This document shows, piece after piece, positions 43,769 to 51,457 of a stretch of DNA of 64,000 bases. Made by a program: the position numbers and the translations under genes. Numbering within the stretch: the stretch's first letter is position 1; each line of letters opens with the position of its first letter. The notes under the pieces were generated by a model. It ran no database searches, had not been told where the DNA came from, and saw only the letters and a program-made list of their open reading frames with translations. This stretch comes from CAZGOM01 sp964542875. GTDB taxonomy: Bacteria; Planctomycetota; Phycisphaerae; Phycisphaerales; Phycisphaeraceae. The stretch covers positions 11,283 through 75,282 of the forward strand of contig CAZIWA010000011.1 of the NCBI GenBank assembly GCA_964542875.1. The letters run 5' to 3'.

Positions 43769-44878
43769 TCAGGCGCGTTTGCGCAGAAGTTGATCGGTGT
43801 AGAAGGAAAGCGTGAGCCGTGCGTGCGGCATGTAAGCGCGGCCGAATCGTTTGAGCAGGCCCGTTTGCGCGCGTGATTCGCTTGGACGTCGGGCCGCACG
43901 CCAGGATTTATCTCCCTTGAGCGCGCGTGCCAGGCCGGGGTGCGAAGTGACGAGCGAGACCGGGCCGTCTTGTGTTTCCAGGTCTGCGACGGTGTTCAGC
44001 AGTGCGCGCCCGATGCCGAGGCCCTGCCACTGGGGCAGCACCACCAGGCGATGGATGAGTCTGCGGGTTTTGTCTTTGCCGGGCGCGGGCATGGTGGCGC
44101 AAAAGCCGATGGGCTGGTTTTCATGACACGCGGCGAAGCAGCGTGCCGCGGGGCTGAGGCTGTGGCTCAGATAGTGATGGCCCGCAAAACCGCTCCACAA
44201 CCGGCTGGAACAGGATCGGATGTCGATGTGGAGCCTGGGCCGACAAAGCCGCCCCCGTGTGAGCTGGCCGGTGGGCATTTGCAGCACCCAATCAGGCTCA
44301 AGCCAGGGAACCACATCATCATGACAGGTGATGGCGATGAGCCGTTTGAGTCTTGAGCGCCCGGAGCGAATTGCTTTGGCGGACGCGATGGCCACCAGCT
44401 TTGCGGTGGGCCTGTCGAGCGCGCCGGTGAACTCGTCGATGGCGATGCAGGGCGAATCGCAGGTGAGCGCGCGTGCGAGGTCTGCCCGCGCGCGCTGGCC
44501 GCCTGAGAGCACATGGTAGGGCTTGAGCCAGTCGCGCACGCTGCCGAGGCCGGCCTGCGTGAGCGCGCCGGTGATCTCGTCCGCGGTGAGCGAGGCGTCA
44601 AAGCCATCGAGAATCGATTTGTTTTGAGGCCACGTGTATTGAGTGGTTACGCCGCCTGGGATTGGGCCATGTTCTGTGATCGAAGCCCGGGCGAATGTGG
44701 ATTTACCGGAGCCTGACGGACCGATGATTACGCCGATTTTCCAGTCTTCGTCATTGCCGGGCAATTGGCCGGCGATGCTCTGACGAAGCACGCCCGGGTG
44801 CGTTAAGCCGAACGTGTCGCAGGCGTGCTGGAGCCGGAAAGAGTGGCCGACATGCGTGTCCAGATGAATCGTGTGCAT
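43769..44878 (-). CDS. ABC-type ATPase fused to a GNAT acetyltransferase (COG2401-like)
   Basis: Fusion protein of 369 residues. The N-terminal ABC ATPase (about 1-220) has Walker A GPSGSGKST, signature LSGGQRARADLARAL, Walker B CIAIDEFTGALD, and an H-loop His in ITCHDD. The C-terminal part (about 235-369) is a GNAT domain with the acetyl-CoA loop in VLPQWQGLGIGRALL. There are no membrane segments or transporter partner, so it is not a transporter. This architecture is known as an ABC ATPase fused to a predicted acetyltransferase, seen in archaea and phages. GGAGGA lies just before the ATG at 44878. Its neighbours are ParB-like and phage packaging-type genes. Modification of DNA bases (compare Mom) is an attractive but unproven role. 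Confidence 0.82.
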   Translation of the reverse strand: MHTIHLDTHVGHSFRLQHACDTFGLTHPGVLRQSIAGQLPGNDEDWKIGVIIGPSGSGKSTFARASITEHGPIPGGVTTQYTWPQNKSILDGFDASLTADEITGALTQAGLGSVRDWLKPYHVLSGGQRARADLARALTCDSPCIAIDEFTGALDRPTAKLVAIASAKAIRSGRSRLKRLIAITCHDDVVPWLEPDWVLQMPTGQLTRGRLCRPRLHIDIRSCSSRLWSGFAGHHYLSHSLSPAARCFAACHENQPIGFCATMPAPGKDKTRRLIHRLVVLPQWQGLGIGRALLNTVADLETQDGPVSLVTSHPGLARALKGDKSWRAARRPSESRAQTGLLKRFGRAYMPHARLTLSFYTDQLLRKRA

Positions 44879-44970
44879 GGTTCCTCCAGAAATAAGTCGA
44901 TGTGAAAAGACATCAGGTGCAGGGCCGGGATCGGATGAAGCATTGGTGAAAGTGAATTTTTCTCTTCGTT

Positions 44971-44999
44971 CCGAACAAGCCCGGCCCGCGCCTGAGGCC
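44971..44999. repeat. Direct repeat A in the ParB/ABC-GNAT gap
   Basis: CCGAACAAGCCCGGCCCGCG followed by CCTGAGGCC. It recurs at 45094-45123 with about 85 percent identity and the same orientation, 123 bp away. Both copies lie between two phage-cassette genes. Confidence 0.6.
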
Positions 45000-45093
45000 T
45001 TTTTTGTTTTGCGTGGAGTATGGATGCAGGCAGAGGTCTCAGGCGAAGGCCGCGATCGAAGTGACACATTTACGTTTGTGCATGTCTTGTCAT

Positions 45094-45123
45094 TCGAACA
45101 AGCGTCGGCCCCCGCCTGAGCCC
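45094..45123. repeat. Direct repeat B in the ParB/ABC-GNAT gap
   Basis: TCGAACAAGCGTCGGCCCCC followed by GCCTGAGCCC, a second copy of the repeat at 44971-44999. Paired copies could be binding sites for the ParB-like protein or traces of a duplication. Confidence 0.6.
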
Positions 45124-45151
45124 TCTGGTCGAGAGGGCGGCAGGGTTTGGG

Positions 45152-45724
45152 TTAAAGCGTCTGCACGCGGACTTTGAGTCCTTCTCCCGTCAGCTTTTCA
45201 AACAGCGCTTCCTGGCTCTTGGCGTCGGCGCAGTGGATGACCAGCCGGTAGACCGTGGGCGGCTGGTACTTTTCAATCGGGTCGTCGAAGCCGAGTTTCT
45301 TGGCCAGGCTTTCAAGCTCTTCCTTGTCGAAGCCGGTGGACCAGAGCTGCGCGCCGGGGTCTTCCTCGATGGCGTCGAGCGTTTTCACCAGCCGATCCAT
45401 GTCCCACTCGGCGAGCTCCGCGGTTCGGTTGTCGGCGATGGCGAAGGCCGAAGCATCGCCGGCCTTGAGGAGCGAGCGCACGCATTGGATGTGTGTCCAG
45501 CCAAGCTCGTAGGCGGCGCGCAGCGTGCCGTTGCCGGCGAGCACCGTGTTGGACGGGTCGACCACGATGGGCTTCTGCTGGCCAAAGCGCTTGAGCGATG
45601 CCTTAATGGCGTCAAGGTTGCGTGAGCCGTGCTTGCGTGCGTTGGCTGGGTCGAAAAAGAGCTGGTCGATGGGCAGGCTGATGAGTTTCACGATTGATTT
45701 CCCCGTGTTTGGAGCGAGTGACAT
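45152..45724 (-). CDS. ParB-like nuclease-fold (ParB/Srx) protein
   Basis: Protein of 190 residues with a ParB N-terminal domain at about 14-110: PIDQLFFDPANARKHGSRNL, then a helix IKASLKRFGQQKPIVVD, and the conserved AGNGTLRAAYELGW that corresponds to the G-H-G-x-x-R motif. There is no HTH, so it is not a chromosomal ParB. Stand-alone proteins of this kind are common in phage and are often encoded next to methylases or other DNA-modification genes. It is the first gene of the minus-strand cassette, about 220 bp after a repressor-style promoter. Start at ATG 45724; a GTG a few codons on with GGGGAAA upstream is an alternative. Confidence 0.8.
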   Translation of the reverse strand: MSLAPNTGKSIVKLISLPIDQLFFDPANARKHGSRNLDAIKASLKRFGQQKPIVVDPSNTVLAGNGTLRAAYELGWTHIQCVRSLLKAGDASAFAIADNRTAELAEWDMDRLVKTLDAIEEDPGAQLWSTGFDKEELESLAKKLGFDDPIEKYQPPTVYRLVIHCADAKSQEALFEKLTGEGLKVRVQTL

Positions 45725-45942
45725 CCCTGGCAGTCCGGTGACTTCCCGTGCCGCATGAAATGCCTTATTGATGCCTGGCTGAATCCTGATGTGTCCGGCC
45801 GGCGCCGGGATGACAGAGCTTGAGGCGTTTAATGCCCTGGACAGGTCTCTTTAAGAGCCGTGTGCTGTTTTATTCTCTGTCACCCCGGTGCCAGCCGTGT
45901 GGTTCATTCCCGGTTGATTGGCCGTTGTTGAATCATGGCATA
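45725..45942. other. Leader region of the phage-derived cassette
   Basis: About 218 bp between the predicted promoter and the ParB-like start. It encodes only very short ATG frames on the minus strand (10 and 18 codons). It has GC-rich complementary stretches, but I see no recognised riboswitch or RNA. Confidence 0.4.
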
Positions 45943-45970
45943 AGTATAACTCAACCTTGAGTCTTGTCAA
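45943..45970 (-). promoter_or_regulatory. Promoter of the phage cassette with a palindrome in the spacer
   Basis: On the minus strand: TTGACA (complement of 45965-45970), 16-nt spacer, TATACT (complement of 45943-45948). The spacer is almost entirely the palindrome ACTCAA-CC-TTGAGT (45949-45962). An operator in this position is typical of phage repressors or MerR-type activators. The surroundings (45940-46090) are AT-rich. No repressor gene is found nearby. Confidence 0.65.
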
Positions 45971-46091
45971 GATAATTATAGTCAATTTGGAAAAAGAAAG
46001 AACAAAAGTTTAAAAATGAGGTTTATAACTCATGGGTTTGCCAGGGTTTGCAAAGGCTGTTTAAACACCGAAAATTTCCCTAATATTTTGT

Positions 46092-46871
46092 TTATTCGGA
46101 GTTGGTGCCATCAAGGATTCGGCAAGCGGCAACTGCGGCGCCAAAACCGTTGTCGATGTTCACCACAGTGATGCCCGGGGCGCAGCTTGTGAGCATGGAA
46201 AGCAGGGGCGCGAGCCCGGAAAAAGCAGCGCCGTAACCGACGCTGGTGGGCACGGCGATAAGCGGGCACTTCACAAGCCCGGCCAAAACGCTGGGCAGCG
46301 CGCCTTCCATGCCGGCGATGCAGATGATGACGCTGGCTTTGCGCAATTCCGGAAGCCGGTTGATGAGCCGATGGAGCCCGGCGACGCCGACATCGTTGAT
46401 CCGGAGGGTGGTCTGGCCAAAGGCCTGGCTGGTCATCATGGCTTCCTCGGCGACGGATTCATCGCTGGTGCCCGCAGTGACGATGGCGATGACGCGCTGG
46501 GGTTTGCCGGGTTTGGGTTTTTTGACCGGTTCAGGCATCCCCACGAGCACAATACCGGAGCGCTTACCGACGCTTACGGGCCATTTAGATTCAAGTTTCA
46601 CCAAAAGGCGCACGTGATCCGGCGTGCATCGGGTGACAAGCGCGAAAGAGTGCCGGGCGAGGATGGCCTGGACGATTTCCAGCGTTTGCTCAGGGGTTTT
46701 ACCAGCGGCAAAAACAACTTCCGGTATGCCTACGCGGTTCTTGCGGGCGTGGTCCAGCACGGCAAAACCGAGGTTGGAATCATCACACGGCTTTATGTGC
46801 GAAAGGGGTTCTTCAATAGATATCTTTTGTTTTCGCAAATCTTTAGGGATTTTAAGCTGGGTTTTTTTCAT
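46092..46871 (-). CDS. larB: Nickel pincer cofactor biosynthesis protein LarB
   Basis: LarB carboxylates nicotinate adenine dinucleotide in the first step of the nickel-pincer cofactor pathway used by lactate racemase and related enzymes. The C-terminal PurE-like domain (about 125-255) has IAIVTAGTSDESVAEEA, GVAGLHRLI, CIAGMEGALPSVLAGLV and PTSVGYGA, all typical of LarB. The N-terminal segment (EVVFAAGKTPEQTLEIVQAI) is also family-like. The protein is 259 residues. ATG 46871 was chosen over an in-frame start at 46919, because it removes a non-homologous extension. larC, larE and a racemase are not in the window. Confidence 0.9.
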   Translation of the reverse strand: MKKTQLKIPKDLRKQKISIEEPLSHIKPCDDSNLGFAVLDHARKNRVGIPEVVFAAGKTPEQTLEIVQAILARHSFALVTRCTPDHVRLLVKLESKWPVSVGKRSGIVLVGMPEPVKKPKPGKPQRVIAIVTAGTSDESVAEEAMMTSQAFGQTTLRINDVGVAGLHRLINRLPELRKASVIICIAGMEGALPSVLAGLVKCPLIAVPTSVGYGAAFSGLAPLLSMLTSCAPGITVVNIDNGFGAAVAACRILDGTNSE

Positions 46872-47363
46872 GTGGGTAATTAAAGTTGATTTAAGCCAGT
46901 GCCATACAGTTGGCACCACGGGCGAACATAATGCCTTCAGTCATACGCGGCGTGTGGCGAGCAGCGGGATCGGTTTTGTGCCTTTCCCTTTCCGGGGCTG
47001 CTTGTCAGGCCAAGTGTGGAAGTCTGATGGGCACCAGATTGTGCAGTCCGGTCGAGTTGTATCCCCCCTGATGCGGTTACGACTTTATCAAATCTGATCT
47101 TAAGCCTCTTTGCCAGGCTGTGCAGGCATCCGAGCCTTGGATCTCATGCAGATCTCATTCGAGGTCTTCACGTAAGGCGTCTGCTCAATTCATCTGATAT
47201 CGGCCTATGTCGGTTAATCCGTCCAGCGTTTCTACGACGCAAAACCCGTCGGTTGGGTTGTGCTGTGCCTGACTGGGTGTGCTTTCCGGGGACACCCTTT
47301 ATAAGACAAGCCAAACCTTGCCGGCGGTGTTTTTTTCATGGGGATAGTGAGTTTTCGATTGGC
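46872..47363. other. Long intergenic region without a recognised gene
   Basis: About 490 bp upstream of larB. I find no convincing ORF, tRNA or terminator. It contains several short inverted pairs and a TTTTTTT run near 47330. A riboswitch or leader RNA for larB cannot be judged by eye. Confidence 0.4.
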
Positions 47364-47512
47364 CCACGCGCTCGGGTTATCGGGTGACGGGGTATCGCGT
47401 ATCCATGAGCAGCATTGAATGCAATTTGGGGGTTAATGGGGCATTGGCCTGGGCTGGCATCGGAAAACTCGAAGCCCCCGACACCCCGTCACCCGATAAC
47501 CCGGGTGCGTGG
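47364..47512. repeat. CGGGTTATCGGGTGACGGG inverted-repeat element (MITE-like)
   Basis: Two 34-bp arms, 47364-47397 and 47479-47512, match in inverted orientation at 31 of 34 positions. The shared core is CGGGTTATCGGGTGACGGGG. The 81-bp interior has no ORF. Partial copies lie at 4230-4271 (right-arm type) and 5169-5210 (left-arm type). It sits just after the stop of the YdbH-like gene and could fold into a strong hairpin in transcripts. Confidence 0.8.
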
Positions 47513-47535
47513 ACGATCAACCATTCAGAAGACCC

Positions 47536-50500
47536 TTAAAACAAGTCGTCCAGTGGGCTGGGCTCTGGCGGCGGCCCCTGGGGCTTGGTCCACTCATACC
47601 AGTAATTGAGCGCCGTGCCCAAGGCCTGGTCGATGTTTTCGACAGTGATCGTCGGCACCAGCGGCGGGACCATGGGGCCAAGCCCACGGCCCTTGCCGGA
47701 TGCCCTGATGATCGCGAGGGTTTTGCCGTTGCGGCGTTCGAAGTTCACCGTGAGCTTGTCGTAGCTGAAGTTCTTCAGGCCTTTGATGCCGTCCCGGGCG
47801 TTTTCAATGCTTTTGCCTTGCAGGGCTTCGTCGACGGCGACGCCGTTGGCGATGTTGTCGATGGTGTTGGCGGTGGAGGGATCGAGGATTTCAAACCAGC
47901 CGGTGTCGCCGGGGCGCGCGAAGAGGAAGCCTTCCTGAATGATCAGCGGCTGAGGAGAGCCGGGCGCGATGATGATGGGGATGCGACCCCAGAGCCCGCC
48001 TTCGCCTTTGACTTTGGCTTTGGCGAAGGCGTTGAGGAGGTCTTTGAGGTTTACGTCTTCAAGAAGCAGGTCGGTGTTGATTTCGGTTTTGTCGGTGCGA
48101 TAGCGAAACGCGGTGAGGCCAAGGATGCCTTGTTCGCCCAGGCGCGCGCGGGTGCGCTCGATGAGGAAGGTGGTGGGGCTTTCGATGGTGAGGGTGACGT
48201 CGCCTTGGTCAAGCAGGATCTCGTTGACCTTGACGGAGGTGGCGGTGATGCGCTGACCCGCTTCGGACCTTAAAGGCAGGAGCTGGGCGAGGGCGATTTT
48301 GCCATTGAGGCCTTTGATTTCCAAAGCGGCCAGGCGGTCTGAGACATCGACGTTTCCCACTTCCAGTTCGCCGGTGCCGGTGAGCTTTTGATTCTCATAA
48401 AGGATGTCTGCTTTGGCGGCCAGGGTGCCGGCGAGCTCGGATGTCGCCGCGCGGGTGACTCCGAGTTTTTCCAGGAATTGGCCGATGGCCAGGGGGTTGG
48501 CGGGCTTGAATGCGGGGAGCGTGATTTGCACTTTGGCCGCGAGCTCCGGGACAAGCGCGGCGCTTGCCGCGATGTTGAGCCTGGCGCCTTCGATGGGCTG
48601 CCAGTTGATGTTGGTTTTAAAGTCGCTGCCCAGGAGCGAAGCATCGCCGGTGATGGGGGGCAGGGCTTGGTTTTTGTAGGTGATGCCGGGGATGCTGATG
48701 ACGCCTTTGGGTAGCGGCTCCTGCGTGGGAGGAACGGTCCATTTATCGGTTTGGTACCGGATGGCGATGGGGATTTGGAGCGATGCATTGGTGAGGACGA
48801 GCTGTTGGGCGGGGAGCGTGAGGTTCAGGTTTTTCAAGTTAGTCGTGGCGATGGCGGTGGTGGCGTCGCCGGCTATGTCGATGTGGCTGATGAGCTGGAG
48901 TTGAGCGCTGAGGCCTTCAACGCTGTAACTGGGGAGCCGGGCGCTTTGCAGATCAAGCGTGAGGTCTGGGGTGAGGGTGACGGCGAGGGTGTCGGGCTGA
49001 CCTTTGATGCCGGGGCGAATCTGGGGGGTGATGTTTGCTGCAAAAGTGAGCCCGCCTGTGATGGAGTCCGTCGCGGAAATGTTGCCGGTGAAGGTGGGAA
49101 CCACGAGCTTGGCGGCGAAAGTGGTGGCGACAAGCGGAGCGTCGGTGGATTGTGGTTTGATGTCCAGATAAAGCACGCCGGGCCCGGTGAAGCTGATTCG
49201 GCCGGATTTGGCTGGAGGTTCGGCGGCCTGGGTGGGTGCTTGATCAGGAAGGCCCGCGACAATCTGCAATGCGGTGGGTTCGATGCGTGTTTCACGCAGC
49301 CACTGGGCAGAAGAGTCGGGTGATTTGCTGGGGAGGTGAATGACCAGCGGATGCGTGCCTTTAAGCTCGACCGCGCCGGCGATGGAGTTGTCCGTGTTGG
49401 GCGTCTGAGGCAGGGCCAGATAGGGGGAAGAGACAAGCCATTGAATGCGTGGGCGGTCGGTGGGAAGGAAGGGGTTTTGCGGGGTTTCATCCGGCGGCGT
49501 ATCGCCCAGGGGGGCGACGGGAACGGTGAGGGTGGGTGCGCCGGTGGCGGGGTTGAGCGTGATGCCCAGGGGAAGCCTGATGCGCAGGTCTGCGGTGTGG
49601 GTGCCGGAGTGCTCCAACGCGAGAACGTAGCGGGCGCGCAGCACGGCCCGGCCGACGGAGAAGGAGGGGGGCTGGCCATTGGCGGGCTTGTGGAAGCGCA
49701 GGCCGCCGATGACGCTGGCGGTATCGCCTCCGAAGGCGCTGACATCGGGTCGGCCGATCTGGAACATGGCCGCGCCCGCGGGGAGCTGGGTGGTTTCCAT
49801 GTCGCGGTCGGGGAAGGTGATGCCGGGTTGGGTGGCCCAGATCATGAGGCCTTCAAGGTTGACGTCGGTGCCCGCTGTGCTTTGGGCGAGGGTAACGTTT
49901 CGGGCGCGCAGGTCGATGGCGCCGAGGAAGGGGCTGCCATCAGGTTTTGCGGAAAGCCAGGCGCGCTGGGCAGTGGCTTTGGCCTGGTATTCGTGGGTGT
50001 CCAGCGAATAGCTGGCGAAGAGGCTGCCGCGGGCGCCAAGGCGCAGGTCCACCGTGTTGCCCAGGATGTGGGCGAGGGCGCTGGGGAGAGCGGGTTTGGC
50101 GGTAAGAGCAAAGGCGATGTCGCAGGAGGCCTGAAGAAGACGGTTTTTGGCTTTTGAACCAATGGGGAGGGAGAGGGCGACATTTTCGAGGGTGAGCCGG
50201 GCGTCGACGGCGAAGCCTTCGGGACCGGAGACCTTGAAGTTGGAGGATGTGATGGCGAGCAGGCCGTCGACCGCTTCGAATTTCGCTTTGGCATCAATGG
50301 ACACGATGCCGAAATTGAAGTTGCTGATCTGGCCCGAGCCGGTGAGGGATTTGAGGGCGAAGCCGGGGCCAAAGCGGGCGTCGAAATCCAGCCCGGCGTA
50401 GTTATCAGGCGGCTTGCCGGCCTTGAGGGAGTGGGCAATGCCGGTGGTGGCTAAAAGCGTTGTCCGGTAGGTGGGGCCCTGGGCGGTTTCACGGACGGAG

Positions 50501-51273
50501 AGCTGGGCTTCAATGTAGGGCTGGGAGGTTGGGTTGGCAGGGTTTGGGTCAAGCTGCGGGCCCAGGTGGATAAGGAAGTCCGCATCGTCGAGATCGGGGG
50601 CGATCCAGCCGGAGATGTAAGCGGGGACCAAGGCGCTGTCGATTTTGAAGTCGATGGCCAAGTGCTGGGGGATGGCGCGGATGATGGGTTCATCAAAGAG
50701 AGGCTTGGGAGCGGCATCGACTTTCTTGATGGAGCCGGAAGCGGCGAGACGGGCCTTCCAGCCGGAGATGTTGACGATGAGGGAGGAAGCTTCGAGAGTG
50801 ACTTCGTCGGCGGGGAGCGTCCAGAGGTTTTGATCTTTGGCGGGTTGGGTGGCGGCTGAGGTGGCTGCGGGTTGGGTGGAGGAGGGGATGGGGTTTAAGA
50901 GGGGGTTCAGCCCGCCGTAGTCGATTTTGCCGGCGCGGATGGAGACGTTGAGCTCAGCTCCGATGAGCCGGACGGTTTTCACGCGCGCCTGGATGAGCGA
51001 CCAGGGGGTGTAGTCGATGGCGACGGCACCGATGACGCTGGGGTCGTCTTTAACGATCCGGACGTTCACAATGTCCAGCGAGGTGAGGGAGACGGAGCGA
51101 AGCTCGTATTGCGCGCCCGAAAGCCCGGCGGCGGTCAATGCGCGGTGGATGCCCCAGGCGGTGATGACGGGAACCAGGAAGATGTAAAACAGCAGCACAG
51201 CGGCGAGCAGCGTCACCAGCGTGAAGAACGCGCGCTTGAACCAGGTTTTGTACCGTTTTGGCGGCTGCGTCAT
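47536..51273 (-). CDS. YdbH/AsmA-like envelope protein
   Basis: Very large protein of 1245 residues with one N-terminal membrane helix (about 14-36: FFTLVTLLAAVLLFYIFLVPVI). The rest is long repetitive beta structure, as in AsmA-clan bridge proteins. The C-terminal region (LLEDVNLKDLLNAFAKAKVKGEGGLWGRIPI, FSYDKLTVNFERRNG and the final VENIDQALGTALNYW) matches the YdbH-type (dicarboxylate-transport-like) C-terminus. In E. coli YdbH is one of three proteins that move phospholipids between the membranes. A lipid-bridge role is inferred. It is longer than E. coli YdbH (about 880). It has no partner such as YnbE nearby. Confidence 0.75.
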   Translation of the reverse strand: MTQPPKRYKTWFKRAFFTLVTLLAAVLLFYIFLVPVITAWGIHRALTAAGLSGAQYELRSVSLTSLDIVNVRIVKDDPSVIGAVAIDYTPWSLIQARVKTVRLIGAELNVSIRAGKIDYGGLNPLLNPIPSSTQPAATSAATQPAKDQNLWTLPADEVTLEASSLIVNISGWKARLAASGSIKKVDAAPKPLFDEPIIRAIPQHLAIDFKIDSALVPAYISGWIAPDLDDADFLIHLGPQLDPNPANPTSQPYIEAQLSVRETAQGPTYRTTLLATTGIAHSLKAGKPPDNYAGLDFDARFGPGFALKSLTGSGQISNFNFGIVSIDAKAKFEAVDGLLAITSSNFKVSGPEGFAVDARLTLENVALSLPIGSKAKNRLLQASCDIAFALTAKPALPSALAHILGNTVDLRLGARGSLFASYSLDTHEYQAKATAQRAWLSAKPDGSPFLGAIDLRARNVTLAQSTAGTDVNLEGLMIWATQPGITFPDRDMETTQLPAGAAMFQIGRPDVSAFGGDTASVIGGLRFHKPANGQPPSFSVGRAVLRARYVLALEHSGTHTADLRIRLPLGITLNPATGAPTLTVPVAPLGDTPPDETPQNPFLPTDRPRIQWLVSSPYLALPQTPNTDNSIAGAVELKGTHPLVIHLPSKSPDSSAQWLRETRIEPTALQIVAGLPDQAPTQAAEPPAKSGRISFTGPGVLYLDIKPQSTDAPLVATTFAAKLVVPTFTGNISATDSITGGLTFAANITPQIRPGIKGQPDTLAVTLTPDLTLDLQSARLPSYSVEGLSAQLQLISHIDIAGDATTAIATTNLKNLNLTLPAQQLVLTNASLQIPIAIRYQTDKWTVPPTQEPLPKGVISIPGITYKNQALPPITGDASLLGSDFKTNINWQPIEGARLNIAASAALVPELAAKVQITLPAFKPANPLAIGQFLEKLGVTRAATSELAGTLAAKADILYENQKLTGTGELEVGNVDVSDRLAALEIKGLNGKIALAQLLPLRSEAGQRITATSVKVNEILLDQGDVTLTIESPTTFLIERTRARLGEQGILGLTAFRYRTDKTEINTDLLLEDVNLKDLLNAFAKAKVKGEGGLWGRIPIIIAPGSPQPLIIQEGFLFARPGDTGWFEILDPSTANTIDNIANGVAVDEALQGKSIENARDGIKGLKNFSYDKLTVNFERRNGKTLAIIRASGKGRGLGPMVPPLVPTITVENIDQALGTALNYWYEWTKPQGPPPEPSPLDDLF

Positions 51274-51457
51274 GGGTGGGTGGTGCCGGGGCCTTGGGGT
51301 CGTTATGGCGGCGCGATATGTGGATGGTAGGCCGAATGAATTGTACGGGAAGGGCGGGGATCAGGGAGTCAGGGAAGGCCTGAGGGCGAGGTGTTTCAAT
51401 GGGATATCCCGCTTGGGGCGAAGCGGTTGGGAATTGGTGGGTTTGCGGGTTGTCAGA

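Noticed and set aside
43769..45067. Longer N-terminus for the ABC-GNAT fusion
   Set aside because: The extension to 45067 crosses a direct repeat and lacks homology. GGAGGA directly before ATG 44878 fixes the start.
46872..47363. Possible tRNA or riboswitch upstream of larB
   Set aside because: No cloverleaf or known aptamer could be traced by eye.
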